Source: a virus
Direction: 5' to 3' (one strand)
Length of the DNA: 51,126 bases
IMG/VR virus record: IMGVR_UViG_3300010413_000060
Coordinates: 1 to 51,126 of that record
A model generated the notes under the pieces. That model was not told where the DNA came from, did not search any database, and was given only the letters and a program-made list of their open reading frames with translations. This document shows, piece by piece, positions 16,177-23,790 of the stretch (position 1 is its first letter; every line of letters begins with the position of its first letter). The translations under genes were made by a program, and so were the position numbers.

Positions 16177-18371
16177 TAGCTTAGTGCCTTTTTGACCGCG
16201 TCAGGGTTAAGTTGAATAACATTCAGGATCGCTTTCTGTCCCTGCGGACTATCGATCGCTGCCACCATTCCAGACGGGTCGACGACGTTCTGAATATTCA
16301 CAGGAACTTCGACATTCGTTTGTCCACCCATCTTTTCCGCCGGCACGACAGTTCCATTTTCGCGCGGAATGAATATTTCCGGCTTGCCGCGTTCGCCGAC
16401 AATAGCCGGTTGACCGGCTTGCAGGTCGCCGCCCAACGCCCGGCCAGCGAATGCGCTTCCCAGTGACGCAAGGAACCCGCCGCCCCCGCCGGCAGCCCCG
16501 GCGCCCGGCGCAAATGCACTAAATACAGCATTCAGCGCCGCGTTTGCCAGTGCTTCAGCCGCGATTTTCCGCATAGCGTCAGCAAAACCAGATACCATTC
16601 CTTCCAGTCCCTGATCGAACGGATCATACAAGAAATCAGCGAATGCGGACTGAATATTTCTTGCCGACTGGATCGCAAATTGTTCCATCGCTTTAGCCGC
16701 GCCGCTGTTCTTGTCCGTCGCGTCCTTAAGCTGTTTCGCTGCATCTTCGACGGATCGATTAAAAGTTTCCTGACTGATCAGGCCGGCGTCAAGCAAATTT
16801 TTATAATTCTGGACTTCCGCCGCGTAGTCTTCCAGCGGGGTTCGCGCGTCTTCGGTAACGCGCGCGGCTTCCGCCAGCATGTCAGCGTATTTCTGACCTT
16901 CAACGGTCGCCGCTGCATACGTCGCGCCGGCTTCAGTAATAGCCGCGTCCGCCTGTTCCTGACTGATCCGATCGGTAATCAGCAATTCATTGATCTTCGC
17001 CAGTTCCTGTTCATACGCGTACGCCGGATCGACCGCCAGTTTCAGCGCTTCGGCTTGTTTGTCCAGCGCTTCGGCCAGTTTTTTCGCCTTTTCCGCTGCG
17101 TCAGGATCAATTTCAGGCGCCTTTATTTCCGGCGCCGCTTTCGATGCAGCTTCAGCAATGTCGCGGGCGCCAGTGTCCCACAGTTCCACCAGCTTTTCGA
17201 TCGTGTCGCTGGTTTCCGACACCATTTCGTCGCGTAATTCCGTGTAATTCGTCACAACGATGTCGGCGCTATCGCCGAATGCCGCTTTGATCGTGTCAGC
17301 GGCTTGCGTAAATTCGCCGTCCGCGAACTGAACAAGCGCTGCCGCCGTACCGCCGATCGCGTTCCCCACGGCTTCAAACGGCGTTACAAGCGTCGTAATC
17401 AGTGAATCAGCCAGCAGTCCAACAGTCCGCGACGCCACCAGCAGCGCCGTCGTGAACACCTGAAGGCCGGAATTCACTTCGTCTTGCGGCTGTAGCGTTC
17501 CGGTCAGTGCTTTGGTAAGGGTATCGACCTGTTTCGACACGCCTTGAATTACGGACGCAAGGCCCGTCGATGCGCCCGTGGTTTCACTGATCAGGCCCAC
17601 CATGCGCAGGAATGAATTCCCCAGATTTGTAAGCGCTTGTCCAACGGTAACTTCAGTCTGCGCGAACTGATCTGACAGCTGTTCGCCGCCCTTCAGGATA
17701 GCTTCGAAGAATTCACGCGATGTAACTTCGCCTTCGACGACAAGCGACCGCAGCCGGCCCACTGATCCGCCGGCTTCGTCCAGTCCCCGGGCGGCAGCCT
17801 GCGCCAGCGGAAACGCGCCTTCCAGTATGCTGTTAAATTCTTCGGCACGGACTATTCCAGACGAAAAAGACTGCGACAGCTGCCGCAGCGCGCCGGACGC
17901 TTCCGACGCCGCCCCGCCCTGAACCGCCAGCGCTTGCCCTGTGACTTCGACCAACTGATACAGTTCGTCCTGCGTCGCGCCAAGTTCTTTAGCCGCGATC
18001 GATGCGCGCGAAAACAGCTGCACCGTCGCTTCCAGCGGCTGCCGGGTATTCTGCGAAATTTCAAACAGCCGTTCATTCGCCGCCGCCAGTTCTTCAGTCG
18101 ACCCCGTGACGACGCGCAGCTGGTTCTGAAGGGTTGCGTATTGGTTCGCGGTATTCAGGATTTCCCGGGCGCCGAAAGCCGCCACAAGCGGCCCGACGAC
18201 CCGTTTCAGCTGACTGAATGCGACTTGCGTTGCGTCGACCTGTTTCGCCTGACGACGAAACGCCCCGGATGATTCGTCGGTTTTCCGACGGATGTCGTCC
18301 AGACTCCGCGTGACTTCACTAGCGCCGCGTTTAGCGCCTGATCCATCTATGGTTACGTCAAGTTTTGCCAT
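16176..18371 (-). CDS. Tail tape measure protein
   Basis: 731 residues. The N-terminal 270 residues carry the tape-measure domain (ANQYATLQNQLRVVTGSTEE, VQGGAASEASGALRQLSQSF, GGSVGRLRSLVVEGEVTSRE). These are followed by hydrophobic helices (330-370), long Ala/Glu-rich coiled coils, and a Gly-rich C-terminus ending ALGGDLQAGQPAIVGERGKP and EIFIPRENGTVVPA, which is characteristic of tape measure proteins. It sets tail length and is ejected with DNA. It lies directly downstream of the frameshifted chaperones and overlaps them by 14 bases. Confidence 0.93.
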   Translation of the reverse strand: MAKLDVTIDGSGAKRGASEVTRSLDDIRRKTDESSGAFRRQAKQVDATQVAFSQLKRVVGPLVAAFGAREILNTANQYATLQNQLRVVTGSTEELAAANERLFEISQNTRQPLEATVQLFSRASIAAKELGATQDELYQLVEVTGQALAVQGGAASEASGALRQLSQSFSSGIVRAEEFNSILEGAFPLAQAAARGLDEAGGSVGRLRSLVVEGEVTSREFFEAILKGGEQLSDQFAQTEVTVGQALTNLGNSFLRMVGLISETTGASTGLASVIQGVSKQVDTLTKALTGTLQPQDEVNSGLQVFTTALLVASRTVGLLADSLITTLVTPFEAVGNAIGGTAAALVQFADGEFTQAADTIKAAFGDSADIVVTNYTELRDEMVSETSDTIEKLVELWDTGARDIAEAASKAAPEIKAPEIDPDAAEKAKKLAEALDKQAEALKLAVDPAYAYEQELAKINELLITDRISQEQADAAITEAGATYAAATVEGQKYADMLAEAARVTEDARTPLEDYAAEVQNYKNLLDAGLISQETFNRSVEDAAKQLKDATDKNSGAAKAMEQFAIQSARNIQSAFADFLYDPFDQGLEGMVSGFADAMRKIAAEALANAALNAVFSAFAPGAGAAGGGGGFLASLGSAFAGRALGGDLQAGQPAIVGERGKPEIFIPRENGTVVPAEKMGGQTNVEVPVNIQNVVDPSGMVAAIDSPQGQKAILNVIQLNPDAVKKALS

Positions 18372-18686
18372 CCTTCGCCCGCCAGTTCAGATAATGCGTG
18401 TCCAGTGACCCGATCAGCTGCGCAAAGTCGCCGACTTCGTCGGCCGTAAAGCCTTTGATCTGCGAATACGCTAGGATTTCACTGTACGAAATCCCCTGCG
18501 GCTGGCCGAATATCCACAAACGCGACTTGTCAAGTGAGACAAAGCCGTTCCAGTATTCTAGCAGATATTCGGGAACGTCGGGACGCTTCGCCAGCGCCGA
18601 CGGCATGACGCCCGTTTTTTCGTAAACGTGTTCGAACGCGCGCAGCCGGGAACCATATTCAAGGTTCCACGACAACGCGTCGATTA
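18358..18686 (-). CDS. Tail assembly chaperone, T part, made by -1 frameshift
   Basis: About 105 residues (SWNLEYGSRLRAFEHVYEKT ... NWRAKDGKT) in the -1 frame relative to the upstream chaperone. The only possible independent start is a TTG at 18675 without a ribosome site. The frame joins that of the upstream gene through the A AAA AAC heptamer at 18687-18693, so the expected product is a fusion of about 234 residues (125 + LIDA + this part). Short, helix-rich proteins of this type carry tail tube subunits to the tape measure protein; the next gene is the tape measure. Confidence 0.85.
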
Positions 18687-19061
18687 GTTTTTTTCCGATT
18701 CCTTATACGCCGCCGCCCGGTACGTTTCCATGTTGCCGGCGATTTCGACGACTAGCGCGCGGAAGTCTTTAATTGCCAGATATTCTTCGGCTTTTTCCAC
18801 TGAATACGGAACGTCTTCGCCATTTTCTGTGATCCCTTTCCAGTCCAGCAGCACGTGTTTCGCCATCATGCTGTCGAGAATTTCTTGTGGAACAATGTCG
18901 TTCGGGCGCCGTTTGTACGGTGCCAGTGCCTGCCGCATCGCTGCCGTATGTCGCGGGTTGTACATGCGCGCCACCAGCAATTTACTTCCGTCGCCGATGT
19001 CGACCCACACGCCGTCCTGTTCGACCTTTTCGTTCGTCACAAATGACTGTTTAATATCCAT
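18684..19061 (-). CDS. Tail assembly chaperone, G part
   Basis: 125 residues. The sequence KLLVARMYNPRHTAAMRQAL and the position between tail tube and tape measure fit the G-type tail assembly chaperone. Its last codons read GAA AAA AAC TAA, placing the slippery heptamer directly on the stop. The unshifted form would be the abundant product and the shifted form a minor G-T fusion. It has its own candidate promoter upstream (19114-19142). Confidence 0.85.
   Translation of the reverse strand: MDIKQSFVTNEKVEQDGVWVDIGDGSKLLVARMYNPRHTAAMRQALAPYKRRPNDIVPQEILDSMMAKHVLLDWKGITENGEDVPYSVEKAEEYLAIKDFRALVVEIAGNMETYRAAAYKESEKN
18687..18693 (-). promoter_or_regulatory. Programmed -1 ribosomal frameshift site A AAA AAC
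   Basis: A perfect X XXY YYZ heptamer in the zero frame (GA[A AAA AAC] TAA). The stop codon follows immediately, and the -1 frame reads straight into the T-part coding sequence. It is the standard arrangement for siphovirus tail assembly chaperones. Confidence 0.88.
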
Positions 19062-19113
19062 TATTGCTTCCTATTCGCTTGATCGGATAATTCTAAAGTA
19101 TACGCCGAAACGT

Positions 19114-19142
19114 ATTTTCCCGCCCCAGTATAGCGCTGTCAA
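19114..19142 (-). promoter_or_regulatory. Sigma70-type promoter upstream of tail chaperones
   Basis: TTGACA at 19137-19142 and GAAAAT at 19114-19119 with a 17-bp spacer. It lies between the hairpin behind the tail tube gene and the chaperone gene, so it would restart transcription after partial termination. Confidence 0.5.
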
Positions 19143-19163
19143 ATTACCGTACGGGAACGGAAA

Positions 19164-19206
19164 CGGCCGGGATTGCCCCGGCCGCGTTGAATGTTCCCGT
19201 TCGGGA
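19164..19206 (-). terminator. Hairpins behind the tail tube gene
   Basis: Just past the stop codon lies a TTCCCG/CGGGAA dyad (19194-19207). It is followed by an 8-bp CGGCCGGG/CCCGGCCG stem with a GCAAT loop (19164-19184) and then TTT. The loop and stem are nearly the same as behind the SSB-like gene (340-358). A partial terminator or 3' stabiliser for an abundant mRNA. Confidence 0.5.
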
Positions 19207-19207
19207 A

Positions 19208-20410
19208 TTATGCGGCGAATCGATTGATCGCCACCATGAACCCGGATGCCGGATCGCGCTTCGCTTCGAAGTTCAGTGACGTTAGCACGTCCTGATCGTT
19301 TCCGCCAGCGACCACCTGCCCCGATGTAAACTTGACCGACGGGAAGTCGAACAAGTACGAATTGCCGCCCAGCGTTGCGCGGAACGACACGGATACAGTG
19401 CTGAAGTTCAGGTACTTTTCGAACAGCGCACGGCTGCGGAAATAGGCTTCAAGGGTTCCGGACACGTTCGTTCGTCCGATACCGATTCCACCCAGCGCCA
19501 GCGAACCGATACACGGCTGATCGCGAAGGTTATTGTTCACAGTGAACTGAACATTCGTGAAACATGCCGCCTGATCCGCTACCGGTACGCCATCCACCAG
19601 AATGTCCGTGATGTTATCAACGGCGTTCATAACGTCCTGCGTCGATAGCGCCACACTGCCGGCGGCCGCGATTGACGTACTGGACGCGGTCAGCTGTTTG
19701 CCCTGAAAACTGAACGATCCGCCGATGATTGCGCCCGGGGAAACGGTCAGGTCCATGGAACCGACGCGCATTCCGGTGAACAGCTGGTATTCCAGCGGTG
19801 ACAGATCGGAAAACAGCTTTTCGACCGTGAACGACTTCCTTGTGGTTCCGTTCTTGATGAACGTACCCTTCAGGGACGCCGGATTGATCGTTTCAGCGCT
19901 TGCCGGCGCCGGGGTAATGGTCAGGGTATGCGGCGAAAGGGTTCCCTTCGCTGTCACCTTGTAATACCCGTCGTTCGACGGCGATGCGACAGACCCGGCC
20001 AGCTGTACGAACTGCCCGACCTGAACGTTTCGCAGCGGATCAGGACTGCCGCCGGATACGATCAGGGTCGCCGTGTTGTTCAATGGCGACGGAAGGACGA
20101 TCTGCACCGTCAGCCCGGTTTCATTTACTGGCGTCGAAAAATCGTCGTACAGCGCGCCGGCCAGCAGCGGATCGTGTGAACCGTACGACAGTTCCACGCC
20201 CACGTCACCACCTGCGCCGATCTGTGTTCGGATAATATCCGACACCTGCCGATCGGATCGAATTTCTTCCGATGTTGCGGTTGTAGTGTTCTGCGTCAGA
20301 GATTCATTAGTAAAGCGAAATTCATTGACCACGTCGGGACTATTGTCCGGCGTTACGCCCCACTGCGATTCTTCAACGAAGAACAGCTGAACAGAACTAG
20401 AATCAGACAT
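19208..20410 (-). CDS. Major tail protein (tail tube subunit)
   Basis: 400 residues. The N-terminus SVQLFFVEESQWGVTPDNSP and the segment TSEEIRSDRQVSDIIRTQIG are typical of the phage tail tube protein family that includes TP901-1-like and lambda-like tubes. The C-terminal half adds beta-rich repeats (TRKSFTVEKLFSDLSPLEYQ, KQLTASSTSIAAAGSVALS). It polymerises into the tube through which DNA passes. It is followed by strong hairpins and then the chaperones and tape measure, the standard order. Confidence 0.88.
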   Translation of the reverse strand: MSDSSSVQLFFVEESQWGVTPDNSPDVVNEFRFTNESLTQNTTTATSEEIRSDRQVSDIIRTQIGAGGDVGVELSYGSHDPLLAGALYDDFSTPVNETGLTVQIVLPSPLNNTATLIVSGGSPDPLRNVQVGQFVQLAGSVASPSNDGYYKVTAKGTLSPHTLTITPAPASAETINPASLKGTFIKNGTTRKSFTVEKLFSDLSPLEYQLFTGMRVGSMDLTVSPGAIIGGSFSFQGKQLTASSTSIAAAGSVALSTQDVMNAVDNITDILVDGVPVADQAACFTNVQFTVNNNLRDQPCIGSLALGGIGIGRTNVSGTLEAYFRSRALFEKYLNFSTVSVSFRATLGGNSYLFDFPSVKFTSGQVVAGGNDQDVLTSLNFEAKRDPASGFMVAINRFAA

Positions 20411-20441
20411 TTAGCTGCACTCCCTGCATAGGGTTTTAAAG

Positions 20442-20861
20442 TTACGGCGTCGGGTTCAACACCAGACTGTCCGCCTGATACGGGGTCGCTGCGTTCCACT
20501 GAACCCATGAACCCGTTACACCTACGCGATTTAGTCCCGTCCCGCGAAAAATCACGCCATTTACCGTCCGCCCTTCGAAAATAGCGGTGACGCTGTCCGC
20601 CAGTTCCCGGGCTTCGCCGTCCCCGCTACCCGCCGGGACGAATATTTGCACCATAACGACGCCGATGCGGCGAAACCGTCGATATTTGCCCATCGAAACC
20701 TGACGCTGTTCCCCAGACAATATATGCAGCTGCACCCATGCTTCGTTTTCCGGCGGCGAAAATTCCACGTCCCCGAACGTGTATCGCACCCCCGGCTGTG
20801 CCAGCGGCCATTCAGTATCAAACCGCTGCCGTATTGTTTGCGCGTCTGTCGAATGGCCCAT
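20442..20861 (-). CDS. Tail terminator (DUF4128-like)
   Basis: 139 residues. An N-terminal helix (DAQTIRQRFDTEWPLAQPGV) is followed by a beta-rich core (AWVQLHILSGEQRQVSMGKY, RRIGVVMVQIFVPAGSG) and a helix (ARELADSVTAIFEGRTVNGV), matching the fold pattern of tail terminator proteins that cap the tube. The position between an HK97 gp10-like protein and the tail tube supports this. Confidence 0.78.
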   Translation of the reverse strand: MGHSTDAQTIRQRFDTEWPLAQPGVRYTFGDVEFSPPENEAWVQLHILSGEQRQVSMGKYRRFRRIGVVMVQIFVPAGSGDGEARELADSVTAIFEGRTVNGVIFRGTGLNRVGVTGSWVQWNAATPYQADSLVLNPTP

Positions 20862-20931
20862 AATGAATTTTACCTGTTTTTTGATCTTTTCCGCAAGTTT
20901 TGCGGATTAAATCCCTGTAATTTCCGCAGAT

Positions 20932-21369
20932 TTACCGAAATTGGCTTTCGACTTCGGCGATCGATAACGCGACCATGCCCTGCGGCGCCTGTCTTTGGCT
21001 GTGCCCGTGTTCCAGTGCCACAATATATTCGACATTGTTGAAAATGACAATGGTCGAAAATGGTTTAAGATTAGCCAGCGCGGAATAACCGGCATCGATC
21101 GAAACCGACGTTCCTTGCGATAGTGACGCTTCGGCTTCCCCTGATTTGTCGATTCTGGATATGTCCGCCGATCCGGCGCCAGTATTCACAGCGACTTGCC
21201 AGTTACCACGCGCCCGGCCTGTATCGACCGGAGTTTTTTCAACAATGCGCGTCAGCAATTCCAACGCGACTTTCTTCAACAGCTGGACGTGTTGCGTTTC
21301 GGTAAGGTCGGAAAACTTGCGCAGATCAAGGTAAAACGAATCGAGGTTTTTGAATTTTATCGTCGCCAT
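20932..21369 (-). CDS. HK97 gp10-like neck/tail completion protein
   Basis: 145 residues with the family hallmark ARGNWQVAVNTG preceded by VEKTPVDTGR, and AGYSALANLKPFSTIVIFNN then VEYIVALEHGHSQRQAPQGM, the conserved Y-x-x-x-L-E-x-G-x-S-x-Q-A-P-x-G-M ending. Proteins of this family sit at the head-tail joint of siphoviruses. The downstream 70 bases hold a CCGCAA/TTGCGG hairpin (20891-20905) without a T tract. Confidence 0.85.
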   Translation of the reverse strand: MATIKFKNLDSFYLDLRKFSDLTETQHVQLLKKVALELLTRIVEKTPVDTGRARGNWQVAVNTGAGSADISRIDKSGEAEASLSQGTSVSIDAGYSALANLKPFSTIVIFNNVEYIVALEHGHSQRQAPQGMVALSIAEVESQFR

Positions 21370-21725
21370 TATGTGCGCAGCTGTAATTCATAGAACGCGA
21401 TCACCGTTCCGGCTGACTGCGGTCGAACATTTACAATCTGGTATTCGACGCCGCCATAAATCAGCCTGTCGCCTGTTTGCGGGGAAAGCCCCTTGCCCTG
21501 AACTAGCGTCGAAAGGTCCGTTGCCCGGACAGTTTCGCCGTCGATCCTGCCCTGTTTGAATGGTTCCGGCGGCGTAGCGTATACCGTCACGTCGCTGACA
21601 GTTTCTGTCGTCTGTCCAGTCGCGGCAGAAAAAGTCCGCGATACGGTGCGCAGGGTCGACGCCTTGCCGAAATCCGTGATCAGCTTCGTTGCGACGCCTT
21701 GCAGACTATCAAGTTTTCCGGGCAT
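21369..21725 (-). CDS. Head-tail joining (stopper-like) protein
   Basis: 118 residues, beta-rich (TLRTVSRTFSAATGQTTETV, TGDRLIYGGVEYQIVNVRP). The G-D-R-L-x-x-G-G-x-x-Y-x-I-x-x-V pattern is shared by many siphovirus head-closure/stopper proteins. It lies between the adaptor-type protein and the gp10-like protein, which is the usual place for the stopper. One base is shared with the next gene. Confidence 0.72.
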   Translation of the reverse strand: MPGKLDSLQGVATKLITDFGKASTLRTVSRTFSAATGQTTETVSDVTVYATPPEPFKQGRIDGETVRATDLSTLVQGKGLSPQTGDRLIYGGVEYQIVNVRPQSAGTVIAFYELQLRT

Positions 21726-21726
21726 G

Positions 21727-22317
21727 TTATGACCTTGTCAGTGTCCCGACGATACCGCTTGCGGGGTTCAAGAAAGGTGCCACGCGGCGTTCTGCGTCCC
21801 AGTAATAGGTCGTCTGGCGCGCGTCGCCGCCGCTTGACGGGTCCATGTATTCGACTTCCAGCGACCCCGCCTTTTCCCGTTTCGTCTGGCGCCCCAGCGA
21901 TCCCTGAAGGGTGTTCGTCACGGCGCCGGTGTCGTCCATTTGTGCGCGCGCAAGCAACATTTGCGCGTCCTTGATTTCCTGCGGAATAACGTTCACAGGA
22001 ATAAAATACGTGTCCTGAAACGCGATCGGGACGTTCGGCTGCGATTTCTCGAACGGGTCGAAAAAGTCCGGCACGGGAACACCGTCGCGCGGCCACGGTA
22101 GCGATTGCAGCGCGTTGACCAGCGATCCGCGCCATTTCAGGCGCCACGCTTGCGTCATGTAATCGCTGGCCAATACAAGCGCCCGTTCTTTCGCGTCATC
22201 GTCCGCGTTTTCCCATGCGGTGTCGTGCCGGGTTTCAAAATAGGAATCGGCGGTTCCGACAGTCACAAAGCTGTTCGCGCCGCTGACCAGTGATCCGTCT
22301 TCAACTATGATCGCCAT
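21727..22317 (-). CDS. Head-tail adaptor, DnaT-like phage family
   Basis: 196 residues starting MAIIVEDGSLVSGANSFVTV, followed by GTADSYFETRHDTAW, which is the N-terminal signature of the phage family named after a DnaT-like ssDNA-binding protein. In phage genomes these genes sit at the head-tail connector position, so I read it as the adaptor. WRGSLVNALQSLPWPRDGVP and the VIPQEIKDAQMLLAR helix are also family features. DNA-binding activity is not evident. Confidence 0.78.
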   Translation of the reverse strand: MAIIVEDGSLVSGANSFVTVGTADSYFETRHDTAWENADDDAKERALVLASDYMTQAWRLKWRGSLVNALQSLPWPRDGVPVPDFFDPFEKSQPNVPIAFQDTYFIPVNVIPQEIKDAQMLLARAQMDDTGAVTNTLQGSLGRQTKREKAGSLEVEYMDPSSGGDARQTTYYWDAERRVAPFLNPASGIVGTLTRS

Positions 22318-22668
22318 TTATTTTTCCTTCACCTTGATTTTAACCCGCCTGACCACGTGCCGATCGATCGGCGTCGCTTCGTCATCGTCGGCTTCCAGCG
22401 TGAACGTGTATGTGACGCCTGTCGTCCCGCCTTCCAGCCAGACCACCATCGTATCAAGTATTTCGGGCGATGCCGCCGTACTGGCAGCCAGCAACACGCC
22501 GCCGACGACTGTCGGGACCTGTATCGTCACCGGGCTTTCGTTGTTATCGGCTTCGATCGCCGTTATCTGCTGGTTCTGCAATGCCCGGCCGGGCATCAGC
22601 CAGTCGGCGAATGATACCGGGTAATCAAGTATTTCCTGCGGGTCCTTATCCGGCCATTTCAGCGCCAT
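22318..22668 (-). CDS. Small virion protein, fibre-adaptor-like
   Basis: 116 residues starting MALKWPDKDPQEILDYPVSF. This W-P-x-K-D-P-x-E-x-L-D-Y opening is found in small phage proteins near head-fibre and connector genes, some of which are annotated as fibre adaptors. The rest is an Ig-like beta sandwich (VVWLEGGTTGVTYTFTLEAD). Given the two large fibre-like proteins just upstream, a role in attaching them to the capsid is a reasonable guess. Confidence 0.65.
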   Translation of the reverse strand: MALKWPDKDPQEILDYPVSFADWLMPGRALQNQQITAIEADNNESPVTIQVPTVVGGVLLAASTAASPEILDTMVVWLEGGTTGVTYTFTLEADDDEATPIDRHVVRRVKIKVKEK

Positions 22669-22671
22669 GGT

Positions 22672-23166
22672 TTAGTCCTTGCACGTTTCTTGCGGCACGT
22701 TGACCGCGCGGTTTTCCGATTCGTCGGCCGCCGACCGGGATTCCGCATCGACACCCGCCGCCCTTGTTTCGCCCGCGACCGTAGCGCCCCGGGATTCGCT
22801 TTCAGCCACATTGCCGCGATTTTCCGCAGTAACAGCAGCGCCGCGATTTTCGCCGCCGGCCGCCGCCGACCGGGATTCGGAATCGACTTGCGCCGTCCTG
22901 CTGGCCGGGTCCAGATAAATGTCGCGATTTTCCACGCCGACAACGGCCACGCGGCCGACATCGTCGACCAGAACCGTTCGGGCTTCGCCGGTAACGCGCG
23001 ACTGCCGGGTTTCTTCGCTTACGATAGCCATACGATCTTCCGCCGATATTTTACAGGCAAGCCGGATCGCGACGCGCAGCGGCAACAGGATTCGGATTCC
23101 CAAACCTTGCGCATGTATGGCGCCAATAACGTCAACATCGCGGCCAAACCCATAAGTAACATACAT
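22672..23166 (-). CDS. Nonapeptide-repeat protein (E-x-R-x6 repeats)
   Basis: 164 residues. From residue 44 to the C-terminus it is built of about 13 units of exactly nine residues with the pattern E-x-R-x6: EDRMAIVSE, ETRQSRVTG, EARTVLVDD, ENRDIYLDP, ESRSAAAGG, ENRGAAVTA and so on to ENRAVNVPQ. The ATG at 23166, directly abutting the previous stop codon with AGGTGG ahead, is preferred because the in-phase EDR unit lies before the next Met (23031). The N-terminal 40 residues are basic and hydrophobic. Between fibre-like proteins and connectors it is probably a virion decoration or fibre part. Confidence 0.7.
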   Translation of the reverse strand: MYVTYGFGRDVDVIGAIHAQGLGIRILLPLRVAIRLACKISAEDRMAIVSEETRQSRVTGEARTVLVDDVGRVAVVGVENRDIYLDPASRTAQVDSESRSAAAGGENRGAAVTAENRGNVAESESRGATVAGETRAAGVDAESRSAADESENRAVNVPQETCKD

Positions 23167-23790
23167 TTACGGCCCACCTGTCGGGCTTCCCGGTGCTTGA
23201 AGTCGCCGGCGAACTTCGATACCGCGCCCACGGTACGGCTGCGTTTCGCCAACGTCTTCGAAAATATCCGCCTGTAGTATAACAGTCGCGTCGTCATCGT
23301 CCAACAGCGACATGACGCCCGTCGTCGGGTTCGTCACAAGCTGGTTCATTAGAAGTTTCTTAATTAAGTTCAGCATCGCTGATTCATTCGGCGTCAGTCC
23401 GCTTGTAGACGTTTCGATTGCCAGCGCCTTAGACGATACCACCAGCTTGAACAGCTGCGTCAGGCCCGGCGTCTGCGGCCCCACGAATGACGTTTTGTTG
23501 AAGTCGCGCGGAAATATGTTCCCATTTATGACCACTTCGCCAGTCGCTTCAGGTCCGTGAATCGTCCAGCCTAAATCGTTACGAAGGAAATAAAACGCGT
23601 CGATACTGGTCGTCGCATCCAGCGGATCGCCGCCAGTTGTATCAAACGCGACCGGGTATTTCTGATTTTCAGCGTCCAATACCCAGCGTTTCCATTCGGA
23701 ATAAATATCTATTTTAGCATCATACGTGCCAAGCGCCGGGAGATAAATCCCCAGCGTTGTTCCATCGAATATGACTGCCGGCGAACTCAT
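23167..23790 (-). CDS. Virion structural protein
   Basis: 207 residues (SPAVIFDGTTLGIYLPALGT, SIDAFYFLRNDLGWTIHGPE) with a helical segment (NESAMLNLIKKLLMNQLVTN) typical of short connector or chaperone-like portions, then a C-terminal beta strand and a P-G-S-P-T-G-G-P tail. It overlaps the 832-residue fibre-like gene by 4 bases (ATGA). No named family recognised; a structural role is inferred from place and composition. Confidence 0.65.
   Translation of the reverse strand: MSSPAVIFDGTTLGIYLPALGTYDAKIDIYSEWKRWVLDAENQKYPVAFDTTGGDPLDATTSIDAFYFLRNDLGWTIHGPEATGEVVINGNIFPRDFNKTSFVGPQTPGLTQLFKLVVSSKALAIETSTSGLTPNESAMLNLIKKLLMNQLVTNPTTGVMSLLDDDDATVILQADIFEDVGETQPYRGRGIEVRRRLQAPGSPTGGP

Noticed and set aside
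20862-20931. Terminator behind the gp10-like gene
   Set aside because: A CCGCAA/TTGCGG stem exists at 20891-20905 but is followed by AAAAGATC on the transcribed strand, not by a T tract, and it is only 6 bp.
23019-23162. 47-codon frame encoding a hydrophobic peptide at the start of the nonapeptide-repeat gene
   Set aside because: It overlaps completely with a frame whose E-D-R repeat unit is in phase before the next Met, so the repeat protein frame is better supported. No separate ribosome site.
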